In this document: one piece after another, positions 16,033 to 24,198 of the stretch
Position numbering within the stretch: the first letter of the stretch is position 1
Layout of the letters: each line of letters opens with the position of its first letter
Assembly: GCA_000952975.1 (NCBI GenBank)
Contig: LM997412.1
Coordinates: 806,001-870,000, forward strand
Direction of reading: 5' to 3'
Source of the DNA: Peptoniphilus sp. ING2-D1G
GTDB lineage: Bacteria > Bacillota > Clostridia > Tissierellales > Peptoniphilaceae
DNA length: 64,000 nt
Notes under the pieces: generated by a model
Databases searched by the model: none
Seen by the model: only the letters and a program-made list of their open reading frames with translations
What the model was told of the DNA's origin: nothing
Made by a program: the position numbers and the translations under genes

Positions 16033-16506
16033 CTACAAATTTTCATTCATTTTTTTGACGTCATCTTCAAGTTCTTTTTTATATATATTTAATTTTTTGA
16101 CAAGGTTTTCATCAGATAATGATAAAATTTGAATAGCTAAAAGTGCAGCATTCTTCCCGCCATCAATTGCTACTGTTGCTACCGGAACTCCCGACGGCAT
16201 CTGAACAGTTGATAATAGTGCATCTAATCCATCAAGCGTCGATGATTTAACCGGAACTCCAATAACCGGTAATGTTGTATTTGCAGCAAGCACTCCTCCT
16301 AAATGGGCCGCTTTTCCTGCTATTGATATTATTACGCCAAATCCATTGGCTTTTGCCGATTTTGAAAATTCAAAAGCTCTCTCTGGAGTTCTGTGTGCAG
16401 AAATAACCTCTATTTCATAATCAACTCCAAACTTCTCAAAAATTGAGACTATATCGTCGCTTATTTTTTTATCGCTAATGCTACCCATAATTATAGCTAC
16501 TTTCAT
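16033..16506 (-). CDS. purE: 5-(carboxyamino)imidazole ribonucleotide mutase (PurE class I)
   Basis: 157 residues from ATG 16506 with AAGGAGG upstream; an in-frame extension to 16536 has no such site. It interconverts N5-CAIR and CAIR in de novo purine synthesis. 'IIMGSISDKK' (phosphate-binding), 'VISAHRTPERAFEFS' with the catalytic His, and 'AGKAAHLGGVLAANTTLPVIGVPV' are diagnostic. No purK or other pur gene is in the window, so it is separated from its pathway partners here and paired instead with yerC. Confidence 0.95.
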   Translation of the reverse strand: MKVAIIMGSISDKKISDDIVSIFEKFGVDYEIEVISAHRTPERAFEFSKSAKANGFGVIISIAGKAAHLGGVLAANTTLPVIGVPVKSSTLDGLDALLSTVQMPSGVPVATVAIDGGKNAALLAIQILSLSDENLVKKLNIYKKELEDDVKKMNENL

Positions 16507-16622
16507 TTTTTCCTCCTTGAAATACAATCTTGTCATTCGCTAAAATCACATTTTTATATTAACAATTTTTAGTGTTAAAGTCAAGAATTATATTGATTTA
16601 CTTAATTAGCCTGTATATAAAA

Positions 16623-16650
16623 TAATGGAGCTGAAATTTCAGCTCCATTA
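16623..16650 (-). terminator. Terminator of rubrerythrin gene
   Basis: 28-base perfect palindrome TAATGGAGCTGAAA/TTTCAGCTCCATTA just after the rubrerythrin stop, followed on the minus strand by TTTTATATA. Confidence 0.85.
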
Positions 16651-16653
16651 CAA

Positions 16654-17199
16654 TTAATAAGCAACAAATAAATTTGACTTACATCCGCATATCGGGCAAA
16701 CTTCTTCAGATTTATCAAAAGTTATATACCCACATATCGGACACAATAATATGTCTTCTGCTTCTAAATCCCTGCCGGCATCTACTGCATCTTTAGCTTC
16801 TTGATATTTTTCTGCGTGAACTTCTTCAGCTTTTGTAGCAAATCTCATTGCTTTAATAGCTTCTTTCTCATCTTGCATTTCTGCAACAGCTATATAAGCC
16901 GGATACATTTGAGTACTTTCAAAAATTTCTCCGTTTTTTGCAGCTTCCAGATTTTCAGAAGCGGTTCCAATTCCAAAACCTGCCATAGAAACTACAGGAA
17001 AATCTCCCTTAACATCTTTTAAGGCTTTAAAATGTAGAGTTGCATGGACTCTTTCAGCATCAGATGTAGCTTTATATAGTCTGGCAACATTTTCAAACCC
17101 ACCCTTTTTTGCTTCTTCTCCCCAAATTAAATATCTCATATGAGCTTGGGATTCTCCTCCAAAGGCAGATCTAAGATTATCACTTGTCATTTGATTCAT
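16654..17199 (-). CDS. rbr: Rubrerythrin
   Basis: 181 residues. Ferritin-like diiron domain (1-140) with Glu/His ligands in 'GESQAHMRYLIW', 'DAERVHATLHF' and 'KAEEVHAEKYQEA'. C-terminal rubredoxin-like [Fe(SCys)4] domain with 'CPICGY' and 'CPICGC' (about 153-172). It reduces hydrogen peroxide in anaerobes, with electrons from rubredoxin or NADH systems. The rubredoxin domain is at the C-terminus, the classical order. It is a single gene with its own terminator and an AGGAGG ribosome binding site. Its presence supports an anaerobic lifestyle. Confidence 0.97.
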   Translation of the reverse strand: MNQMTSDNLRSAFGGESQAHMRYLIWGEEAKKGGFENVARLYKATSDAERVHATLHFKALKDVKGDFPVVSMAGFGIGTASENLEAAKNGEIFESTQMYPAYIAVAEMQDEKEAIKAMRFATKAEEVHAEKYQEAKDAVDAGRDLEAEDILLCPICGYITFDKSEEVCPICGCKSNLFVAY

Positions 17200-17277
17200 A
17201 ATATTTCCTCCTTATATTAACTACACTTTAACAATATATATTATAAATTATATACTTTTATAAATCAATAATCCCCT

Positions 17278-18351
17278 TTATTCATTATCTATATTCTCAA
17301 GTTTTTTTGCTTGGTCATTTGCAATTAAAGCGTCAATTATTTCATCTAAATCTCCATCTACTACTGAATCTATTTTATGGATTGTAAGGTTTATTCTGTG
17401 GTCTGTCACTCTTCCCTGCGGATAATTATAAGTTCTAATTCTTTCTGATCTATCTCCTGTGCCAATTTGAGATCTTTTTTCCATTGACAATTTATTGTTT
17501 TGTTCTTGAAGTTTTAAGTCATAAAGTTTTGTTCTTAAAACCTTCATTGCTTTTTCTTTGTTTTTTAATTGAGATTTTTCATCTTGACAGGAAATTACTA
17601 TTCCTGTGGGAATATGGGTTAATCTCACAGCTGAATCAGTGGTATTTACGGATTGTCCGCCATTTCCTGAAGACCTGAACACATCGAATTTAATGTCATT
17701 TTGATCAATGTCAATTTCTACATCTTCGGCTTCAGGTAGTACCGCAACAGTTGTGGTGGAAGTATGAATTCTACCCGAGCTTTCAGTTTCCGGTACTCTT
17801 TGCACTCTATGGACTCCCGATTCATATTTTAGTCTTGAATAAGCTCCTTTACCAATGATCATGAAAATTACTTCTTTATATCCGCCAATTCCAATTTCAT
17901 TGGTATTCATTATATCCACTTTCCAATTATTTCTTTCAGCATATCTGACGTATTGTCTAAATAAAACTCCTGCAAAAAGTGCAGCCTCATCTCCACCTGC
18001 TCCGGCTCTGATTTCCAAAATTACATTTTTATTGTCGTTGGGATCTTTGGGAATTAAAAGCACTTTAATATCTTCTTCTAACTCAGCAAATTTGTTTTCC
18101 TCAGATTTCAACTCTTCTTTTACTAATTCTTTAAATTCATCATCGAGCTTATCTTCAAGTAGAGCTTTATTTTCTTCAATTGACTCTTGAGTTTTCTTTA
18201 ACTCTCTGTATTTTATTACAACAGGCTCAATTTCTGCATGTTCAATTGCAGTTTTCTGATATAATTTAGAATCATTTATCACATTTATATCTACAAGATC
18301 TCTTTCGAGTTCTTGATACCTTTTCTCAAATATTTCCAAATTTTGGTACAT
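17278..18351 (-). CDS. prfA: Peptide chain release factor 1
   Basis: 357 residues from ATG 18351 with AAAGGAG upstream; an in-frame start seven codons earlier lies inside prmC and lacks a site. It terminates translation at UAA and UAG. The catalytic GGQ is in '[18 protein letters not shown]' (about residues 228-245). The RF1-type segment '[18 protein letters not shown]' precedes it. The start region overlaps the 3' end of prmC by 26 bases, so the two genes are coupled; PrmC methylates the GGQ glutamine. Confidence 0.97.
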   Translation of the reverse strand: MYQNLEIFEKRYQELERDLVDINVINDSKLYQKTAIEHAEIEPVVIKYRELKKTQESIEENKALLEDKLDDEFKELVKEELKSEENKFAELEEDIKVLLIPKDPNDNKNVILEIRAGAGGDEAALFAGVLFRQYVRYAERNNWKVDIMNTNEIGIGGYKEVIFMIIGKGAYSRLKYESGVHRVQRVPETESSGRIHTSTTTVAVLPEAEDVEIDIDQNDIKFDVFRSSGNGGQSVNTTDSAVRLTHIPTGIVISCQDEKSQLKNKEKAMKVLRTKLYDLKLQEQNNKLSMEKRSQIGTGDRSERIRTYNYPQGRVTDHRINLTIHKIDSVVDGDLDEIIDALIANDQAKKLENIDNE

Positions 18352-19183
18352 TAAGCTCTCCTTTACTTGCAACTATAACTCTATCATTATCTGATAAATC
18401 TTTAATACACAATTTATTATAGTTTTTTAATAAATTATATAAGTCTTTTTTTTGATCATATCCTATTTCAAACACCAAATATCCATTTTTATTTAAAAAT
18501 TCATCACACTCAGATATTATCCTTTTGTAAAAAAATAATCCATCAAAACCCCCATCAAGTGCAATTTTAGGTTCAAAATTTAATTCTTTTTGAAGAGTAT
18601 TTAAAACACCACTTTTTATATAGGGAGGATTTGAATAAATAATATCATATCTTTGAGTTACTTTATCGAATAAATCACTTTTAAATACTTTTACATTATT
18701 TAAATTATGATACTCAATATTTTTTTCTGTGTTTTTTATAGCATTATTTGATATATCCACAGAATCCACTAATAAACTTTTGAATTTCATTCCAATAGAT
18801 ATACTTACAATTCCAGTTCCTACTCCAATTTCTAATAAATTTTTTATGTTATTATTTTTTATTATAACTTCTAATACTTCCACACTTATTTCAGTATCTT
18901 TTCTTGGAATCAACACATCGTTATCTACATAAAATTTATGACCATAAAATTCAGTTTCGCCGAAGATATAGGATAGAGGTTCTCCTGATTTTCTCCTTCT
19001 TAGAATTTGAAAATATTTATTAGAATCTTCTTCGCTTATAATTTTGTCTCCATGAGCAAGAATAAAAGACATGTCTTTTTTCAATATTGTCGAAAGAATA
19101 AGTCTGGTTTCATAAAAAGAATTAGTATAATCAGAGTGTTCTAAATAATTTAATCCTTCTTTTAAAGCCTTATTTATGTCCAT
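18326..19183 (-). CDS. prmC: Release factor glutamine methyltransferase
   Basis: 285 residues. SAM-dependent N5-glutamine methyltransferase acting on the GGQ of RF1 and RF2. N-terminal helical substrate domain (about 1-90), then a Rossmann fold with motif I '[14 protein letters not shown]' (about 120) and the signature 'SNPPYIKSG' (about 190) that binds the glutamine. The start overlaps the end of yqhQ by 10 bases. The order rpmE-yqhQ-prmC-prfA is typical of clostridia. Confidence 0.96.
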   Translation of the reverse strand: MDINKALKEGLNYLEHSDYTNSFYETRLILSTILKKDMSFILAHGDKIISEEDSNKYFQILRRRKSGEPLSYIFGETEFYGHKFYVDNDVLIPRKDTEISVEVLEVIIKNNNIKNLLEIGVGTGIVSISIGMKFKSLLVDSVDISNNAIKNTEKNIEYHNLNNVKVFKSDLFDKVTQRYDIIYSNPPYIKSGVLNTLQKELNFEPKIALDGGFDGLFFYKRIISECDEFLNKNGYLVFEIGYDQKKDLYNLLKNYNKLCIKDLSDNDRVIVASKGELNVPKFGNI

Positions 19184-20121
19184 AAATCAGTTTCTCCCTC
19201 ATGGGGAATAACAGCCTTAAGACTTGTAATGGCAACTTCTATCATGCTGTCATCCGGTTCTCTGACCGTTGCAAGCGATTGTATCTTCATGCCCGGTTTT
19301 GCCAATATTCTACAAATTTTAGTATCACTTCTGCCGATTATTCTATTTACTTCATACGAAATTCCGGCAATAACGGGTAATGCAATAATCCTTGTTAAAA
19401 CCCTCATTAAGGGATCAGGCCAACCAAAAAATGATAATACTACAATGCTGATAATCATTACCATAAATAAAAAACTTGTCCCACATCTCGGATGAACTAT
19501 AGGATATTTTTTGACATTTTCAACTGTCAATTCTTCCCCGGCTTCATAGCAAGATATGGATTTGTGTTCAGACCCGTGATATTCAAATACTCTCCTAATA
19601 TCTTCAAGCTTTGAAACATAGTATAAATATATTCCAAATATAATTAATCGTATTAAACCTTCTATTAAGTTTAAAAATATAGTTGACTCAACTAAGTTCT
19701 TCAAAAAACCGGCTATTATGCTCGGTAAAATCATAAAAAACACTGCAGCAATTACAAAGGAAAATGCAACAGTAAGCGTCATTGAAGCCTTTTCACTGTT
19801 TTCTCCAAAAATTTTATTGAAAAATGAATCTTCATTTTTATTTTCTTCTTCATCTTCCCAAAAAGACGCTGAATAGGTAAGAGCATTTACTCCTGTTGCC
19901 ATTGCATCAATCAACTTAAATGCTCCTCTTATTATCGGGAGTTTTAAAAAAGTGTATTTATCAGATAAATCACTTAAATTTTTTACTTTCAATTCTATTT
20001 CTTTATCGGGTTTTCTAACTGCAATAGCTATTTTAGAAGGACCTTTCATCATTACGCCCTCAATTAAAGCTTGCCCTCCGATAGTTGTTTTAAATTTTTC
20101 CTTTTTTATGCTTTTTTCCAT
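19174..20121 (-). CDS. yqhQ: DUF1385 membrane protein, YqhQ family
   Basis: 315 residues. N-terminal 'GGQALIEGVMMKGPSK' and central 'YHGSEHKSISCYEAG...HPRCGTSFLF' are the DUF1385 hallmarks, with conserved His and Cys that could bind metal. Several membrane segments are visible: about 95-150 (a pair), 160-175, and 215-250. The biochemical role is not established. It sits between rpmE and prmC, as in many Firmicutes. Its AAGGAG ribosome binding site follows the rpmE terminator directly. Confidence 0.9.
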   Translation of the reverse strand: MEKSIKKEKFKTTIGGQALIEGVMMKGPSKIAIAVRKPDKEIELKVKNLSDLSDKYTFLKLPIIRGAFKLIDAMATGVNALTYSASFWEDEEENKNEDSFFNKIFGENSEKASMTLTVAFSFVIAAVFFMILPSIIAGFLKNLVESTIFLNLIEGLIRLIIFGIYLYYVSKLEDIRRVFEYHGSEHKSISCYEAGEELTVENVKKYPIVHPRCGTSFLFMVMIISIVVLSFFGWPDPLMRVLTRIIALPVIAGISYEVNRIIGRSDTKICRILAKPGMKIQSLATVREPDDSMIEVAITSLKAVIPHEGETDLWT

Positions 20122-20132
20122 AATGCTCCTTA

Positions 20133-20160
20133 AAGAAAAATGGTTAGCTCATGCTAACCA
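20133..20160 (-). terminator. Terminator between rpmE and yqhQ
   Basis: TGGTTAGC/GCTAACCA hairpin (20141-20160) with TTTTTCTTT on the minus strand, merging into AAGGAG of yqhQ. Confidence 0.82.
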
Positions 20161-20364
20161 TTACTTATTTCTTTGATACTTTTTATTGAATTTCTCAATA
20201 CGTCCACCATGGTCAGTAAACTTTTGCTTACCTGTGAAAAACGGATGACATTCTGAACAAACTTCAACTTTTAGATGTTCTTTTACAGAACCTGTTTTAA
20301 AGGTATTTCCACATGCGCATTCTACTGTAGCTTCTTTATATTCCGGATGAATATCCTTTTTCAT
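20161..20364 (-). CDS. rpmE: 50S ribosomal protein L31 (zinc type)
   Basis: 67 residues. The zinc-binding cysteines of the C+ form are present in 'VECACGNTF' and '[15 protein letters not shown]'. It bridges the 50S central protuberance and the 30S head. The ending '[15 protein letters not shown]' is typical. The zinc-free paralogue often made under zinc starvation is not in this window. It leads the rpmE-yqhQ-prmC-prfA string. Confidence 0.97.
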   Translation of the reverse strand: MKKDIHPEYKEATVECACGNTFKTGSVKEHLKVEVCSECHPFFTGKQKFTDHGGRIEKFNKKYQRNK

Positions 20365-20396
20365 TATTAATCAACAACTCCTCATAGACAATAGAT

Positions 20397-20840
20397 TTAT
20401 TTTCTATCGTGTTTTTTTATATTTTCTTTTATATACTCTTTTAAATCAATTACTTGTTTGTCTTTAGTTAAAAGTTTAAAATCATAGTCATTAAGAAGTC
20501 CTGCTCCTACTCCAACTAAGGCTGCAAGTGGCGCAAGAACCGCTCCAAATGCTGAAACTGCCAATGACAATGATAAAATAACTTCTCCATTTTTTTCTAC
20601 AACCAATCTATTAGCCAAGCCTTGTTCCCAAAGATCTCTAATAGCTTTTTCCATATCATCAAAATTAATGAACTCTTTTTTATCATCTTTTTCTTTTCCA
20701 GATAAAGTATCAACTGAATTTCTGATTAAGTTTATAGCCTTGTCAACATCTCCATCTGCATCTAAAAGTGCAGCTCTTACAACTTCATACGAAGAACCCG
20801 TTACATCCATTACATAATCTATTTTTTCCATTGTTATCAT
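20397..20840 (-). CDS. DUF4342 protein with N-terminal UBA-like domain
   Basis: 147 residues. The first roughly 45 residues, 'IDYVMDVTGSSYEVVRAALLDADGDVDKAINLI', look like the UBA/TS-N fold of elongation factor Ts and NAC proteins. Residues 60-120 match DUF4342 ('LWEQGLANRLVVEKNGEVILSLSL') and end in a hydrophobic stretch 'LAPLAALVGVGAGLL' that could insert in a membrane. The C-terminus is basic. Its function is unknown. It lies between ktrA and rpmE, with no visible terminator on either side. The start ATG at 20840 follows GAGGTGAT; an ATG nine bases further in is possible. Confidence 0.75.
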   Translation of the reverse strand: MITMEKIDYVMDVTGSSYEVVRAALLDADGDVDKAINLIRNSVDTLSGKEKDDKKEFINFDDMEKAIRDLWEQGLANRLVVEKNGEVILSLSLAVSAFGAVLAPLAALVGVGAGLLNDYDFKLLTKDKQVIDLKEYIKENIKKHDRK

Positions 20841-20894
20841 TCAAATCACCTCAATAGACCTTTACCCATCGCGTTAATAATAAACTCATAACTG

Positions 20895-21542
20895 TTAAAA
20901 TTTTCCTAATTTATTTATTGCGCTATTATTACCTAAAACTATAAGTACATCTTCTTCAATAAGCTTTGTATCGGCATAAGGAATTAATTCTATTTCTCCT
21001 TTTCTTTCAATCCCTAAAATAGTAGCATTATAAACATTTTTAAAATCAAGCTCCTTGATAGTTTTACCAACCCATATATGCAACACGTTTATTTCTGCAA
21101 CGGAATATTCGGAAGAAAGTTGTATATAGTCTAAAATACTATTTGATGTTAACTTGTGAGCAAGCTTAAAAGCAGTGTCTCTTTCCGGATATATTATTTT
21201 ATCTGCTCCAATTTTTGTTAAAATATCTCCGATTCTTTTGTTGCTTGCTTTAGCAATGATATATGAAATATTTGCTTCTTTAGATATAAGTACTGCCATT
21301 ATTGCGGCTTCGATATTAGATCCTATTGCAATTATGGCCTTATCCATGTTTGTAAGTCCTAATTTTTTTGTTTCATTTTCATCAAGAATGTCGCATTGTA
21401 TTGCTGTTGTCACATCGTCTGCAATATCTTCAACTTTTTCCATATCAAAATCAATTGCCATTACTTCATTGCCCAGTTCTGTAAGCGTCTTAGCTACAGT
21501 TGAACCAAATCTACCACATCCAAACACAACAAATGACTCCAT
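20895..21542 (-). CDS. ktrA: Potassium uptake regulatory subunit (KtrA/TrkA, RCK)
   Basis: 215 residues from ATG 21542, which follows GGGAGG; a longer frame to 21560 overlaps ktrB and is rejected. RCK_N Rossmann domain with 'FGCGRFGSTVAKTL' (G-x-G-x-x-G) binding ATP or NAD(H), then RCK_C from about residue 138. It forms the cytoplasmic gating ring of the Ktr potassium channel. In related Firmicutes RCK_C binds cyclic di-AMP; I cannot confirm that here. It follows ktrB by 10 bases. Confidence 0.94.
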   Translation of the reverse strand: MESFVVFGCGRFGSTVAKTLTELGNEVMAIDFDMEKVEDIADDVTTAIQCDILDENETKKLGLTNMDKAIIAIGSNIEAAIMAVLISKEANISYIIAKASNKRIGDILTKIGADKIIYPERDTAFKLAHKLTSNSILDYIQLSSEYSVAEINVLHIWVGKTIKELDFKNVYNATILGIERKGEIELIPYADTKLIEEDVLIVLGNNSAINKLGKF

Positions 21543-21552
21543 ATTAACCTCC

Positions 21553-22905
21553 CTAACCAACTATTATATTTCCTTTTGCATATTTAAGTCCGTTGGAATA
21601 ATTTTTACCTAAAAAGCCTATTGCAAGTGTAGTAGGACCTACTCTACCTAAAAACATAGTCATAGATAGAATTATTTTTGATGCATCATCTAACAAAGGA
21701 GTAATACCTCTTGTTACACCAACTGTTCCAAAGGCAGATACGGTTTCAAATAATATATCTATAAAATTAAATCTATCGGCCTCTATTATTGATAATAGCA
21801 AAGCTACCAAAACAACTAATATCAGACAAATAATACATATCGCCAACGCCTTTAAAACTATAGAAAGTGATATTTTTCTCTTCATAAAAACAACATCTCT
21901 TTCTCCTCTGATTACCGATACAGTAGTAAACAGCAGTACTCCGAAGGTCGTTGTTTTAAGTCCTCCGGCAGTGGAAGCCGGCGAACCTCCTATAAACATT
22001 AAAATTATCATCACAAAAGCTGTTGAATCAAAAATTTTTGAAATATCTATTGAATTAAACCCTGCTGTTCTGGTGATAGTGGATTGAAATGCCGATATCA
22101 ATATTTTGTCTTTCAAATTAAAATTAGCAATCGAGGAACTGTTGTTGTACTCAATAATCAAGAACAATAAAGTTCCCACAATTAAAAGAATACCGCTCAT
22201 TATCAAAACCATTTTAGAATGAGTACTCAATTTAGAAAATTTTTTGTGCTTGTATATGTCCATGTATACTCCGAAGCCCAAACCACCAAGTATTATTAAA
22301 AACATAATGGTTAAATTTATTATATAATTAGTTTTATAAGGCACTATAGAATTCCCCAATATATCAAACCCGGCATTACAAAATGCCGATATAGAATGAA
22401 AAATACTAAACCATATGCCTCTAAGCAACCCGAAATCCGAAATAAAAACAGTTGATAAAAACAAAGCTCCGATAATTTCTATTAATATACTTACTTCTAA
22501 AACATATTTACTAAACTTGACTAAGCCTGAAAGAGAATCTGTGTTTAATTGTTCTCTTATTAGAATTCTATCCTTCAATCCTATTTTTTTACCTGTTATT
22601 ACCAGAAGCATTGAAAATAAAACCATAGTTCCCAATCCGCCAATTTGAATCAAAAACAATATTACAATTTTACCAAAAGTACTAAAAAATTCTGCGGTAT
22701 TTACAACTACCAAACCTGTCACACAAGTAGCCGATGTCGAAGTAAATAGAGCATTAACAAAACCCATAGATTCATTGTTGTTTGATGCAATAGGCAAATT
22801 TAACAAAAAAGCGCCTACAAATATCACTACCAAAAAAGACATACAAAGAATCAAAGGAGGTTTTTTTAAAATCTTAAAAAGTTTGAATTCAAACAAATTT
22901 TTCAC
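21553..22905 (-). CDS. ktrB: Potassium uptake membrane subunit KtrB (TrkH family)
   Basis: 450 residues, four M1-P-M2 repeats. Pore filter segments seen: 'STSATCVTGLVV' (about 50-61), 'SAFCNAGFD', 'RTAGFNS' and 'SAFGTVGVT', each with the conserved filter glycine. It imports K+ coupled to Na+ in known members, at the cytoplasmic membrane. Partner KtrA is encoded next to it. The ribosome binding site is weak (only an AT-rich leader is visible upstream of 22905), so the exact start is uncertain. Confidence 0.95.
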   Translation of the reverse strand: MKNLFEFKLFKILKKPPLILCMSFLVVIFVGAFLLNLPIASNNNESMGFVNALFTSTSATCVTGLVVVNTAEFFSTFGKIVILFLIQIGGLGTMVLFSMLLVITGKKIGLKDRILIREQLNTDSLSGLVKFSKYVLEVSILIEIIGALFLSTVFISDFGLLRGIWFSIFHSISAFCNAGFDILGNSIVPYKTNYIINLTIMFLIILGGLGFGVYMDIYKHKKFSKLSTHSKMVLIMSGILLIVGTLLFLIIEYNNSSSIANFNLKDKILISAFQSTITRTAGFNSIDISKIFDSTAFVMIILMFIGGSPASTAGGLKTTTFGVLLFTTVSVIRGERDVVFMKRKISLSIVLKALAICIICLILVVLVALLLSIIEADRFNFIDILFETVSAFGTVGVTRGITPLLDDASKIILSMTMFLGRVGPTTLAIGFLGKNYSNGLKYAKGNIIVG

Positions 22906-22935
22906 ATTAATACTCCATAAATTTATTTAATTTTA

Positions 22936-23283
22936 TTAGGCCTTTGCTACCTCAACTAATTCTTTAAATCCGTTGGGATCATTAATTGCCATTTCTGATA
23001 GCATTTTTCTGTTTATGTTTATATTGGCTTTTTTTAATCCGTTTATGAATTTTGAATAACTTAAACCGTTAATTCTTGTAGCGGCGTTAATTCTTGTAAT
23101 CCAAAGTTTTCTAAAATCTCTTTTCCTTTGTTTTCTGCCTATATAAGCATAATTAAGAGATTTCATTACAGCTTGGTTAGCGGGTCTAAATAATTTTGAC
23201 TTAGCACCAAAATACCCTTTAGCTTGTTTTAATATTTTTTTATGTTTTTTCTTAGCATTGACAGCTCTTTTTACTCTTGCCAT
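22936..23283 (-). CDS. rplT: 50S ribosomal protein L20
   Basis: 115 residues, typical. N-terminal basic extension '[25 protein letters not shown]' and '[25 protein letters not shown]' are diagnostic. It assembles 23S rRNA and in Firmicutes represses the infC-rpmI-rplT operon by binding the leader RNA, which is visible at 24034-24140. RBS GTAGGAGG. Confidence 0.98.
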   Translation of the reverse strand: MARVKRAVNAKKKHKKILKQAKGYFGAKSKLFRPANQAVMKSLNYAYIGRKQRKRDFRKLWITRINAATRINGLSYSKFINGLKKANININRKMLSEMAINDPNGFKELVEVAKA

Positions 23284-23298
23284 TTATTTACCTCCTAC

Positions 23299-23490
23299 TT
23301 AAGGAATCATATTTTTAATTCTTTTAAAATCTCCAGCGCTAACTATACCGGACTTTCTTAATTTTCTTTTTCTTTTAGATGTTTTTTTGCCGGTTAAGTG
23401 ACCTTTAAAAGCATAGAATCTTTTAATTTTACCGGATCCGGTTCTTTTAAATCTCTTAGCTGATGCTCTGTGAGTTTTCATTTTACCCAT
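23299..23490 (-). CDS. rpmI: 50S ribosomal protein L35
   Basis: 63 residues, highly basic: '[22 protein letters not shown]' and a terminal '[11 protein letters not shown]'. Middle gene of the infC-rpmI-rplT operon, 10 bases after infC; RBS AGGAGG overlaps the infC end. Confidence 0.98.
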   Translation of the reverse strand: MGKMKTHRASAKRFKRTGSGKIKRFYAFKGHLTGKKTSKRKRKLRKSGIVSAGDFKRIKNMIP

Positions 23491-23500
23491 AGTTGTCCTC

Positions 23501-24013
23501 CTATTTATCCGTACTTGGAGATAAAAACATAACCATACTTCTACCTTCCATTTTCGGTTTTTTATCTACTACTCCATGCTCAGAAATCAATTCAATGAAT
23601 TTATCAAGCACTTCTTTACCTATATCTGTATGTCCCATTTCTCTTCCTCTAAAACGCACAGATACCTTAACTCTATCACCATTATCTAAAAAAGTTTTCG
23701 CTCTATTTGCCTTGGTGTTCAAGTCATGTTCTTCAATATTTGGAGTTAACCTCAACTCTTTTATATTGATGATTTTTTGTTTTTTTCTTGCTTCTCTTTC
23801 CTTTTTCATCAATTCATATCTGTATTTGCCATAGTCCATAATACGACATACCGGGGGTTTCGAATTAGGCGCAATCATTACAAGGTCTAAATTACTCTGT
23901 GCAGTTAGCTCAAGAGCTCTATTTCTTGAAACTACACCCACTTGATTTCCATCATTGTCAATAAGTCTTACTTCTTTGTCTCTTATTTCTTCATTGGTTT
24001 GAAGCTCTTTAAT
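23501..24013 (-). CDS. infC: Translation initiation factor IF-3 (ATT start)
   Basis: 170 residues if translation starts at ATT (24011-24013), which has GGAGG 9 bases upstream. The reading then begins [19 protein letters not shown], the normal IF-3 N-terminus. The first ATG or GTG-type start further in (near 23941) would cut off the first 24 residues of the N-domain. A non-standard start (AUU in E. coli) is a known feature of infC and allows autoregulation by IF-3. C-domain motifs: '[16 protein letters not shown]' and '[14 protein letters not shown]'. It keeps 30S subunits free and checks initiator tRNA. First gene of infC-rpmI-rplT. Confidence 0.94.
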   Translation of the reverse strand: MKELQTNEEIRDKEVRLIDNDGNQVGVVSRNRALELTAQSNLDLVMIAPNSKPPVCRIMDYGKYRYELMKKEREARKKQKIINIKELRLTPNIEEHDLNTKANRAKTFLDNGDRVKVSVRFRGREMGHTDIGKEVLDKFIELISEHGVVDKKPKMEGRSMVMFLSPSTDK

Positions 24014-24033
24014 CTCTAAGCACCTCCATTAAA

Positions 24034-24140
24034 ATTAAAAAAGCGGACAAAAGTCCGCAAGAATATCAAAAATATCTATTCTAAAATAACCTTATAACTT
24101 AAGAATAAGGTGAGAAACGGACTTCTGCTTAATTACGCAA
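24034..24140 (-). promoter_or_regulatory. L20-type attenuator leader of infC-rpmI-rplT
   Basis: A terminator hairpin GCGGAC-TTTT-GTCCGC (24043-24058) with U-run (A's 24034-24042) lies 20 bases before the infC ribosome binding site. An upstream AAGTCCG (plus 24118-24124) is complementary to CGGACTT in the terminator's first arm, giving a mutually exclusive long-range pairing. This is the layout of Firmicute L20 leaders, where L20 binding favours termination. Confidence 0.85.
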
Positions 24141-24142
24141 AT

Positions 24143-24171
24143 AGTATATTATAATTTATGAAATATGTCAA
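24143..24171 (-). promoter_or_regulatory. Sigma-A promoter of the infC operon
   Basis: TTGACA (24166-24171), 17-base spacer, TATACT (24143-24148) on the minus strand. Confidence 0.88.
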
Positions 24172-24198
24172 GTGAAAATTCAATCTATTTTATTCCAT

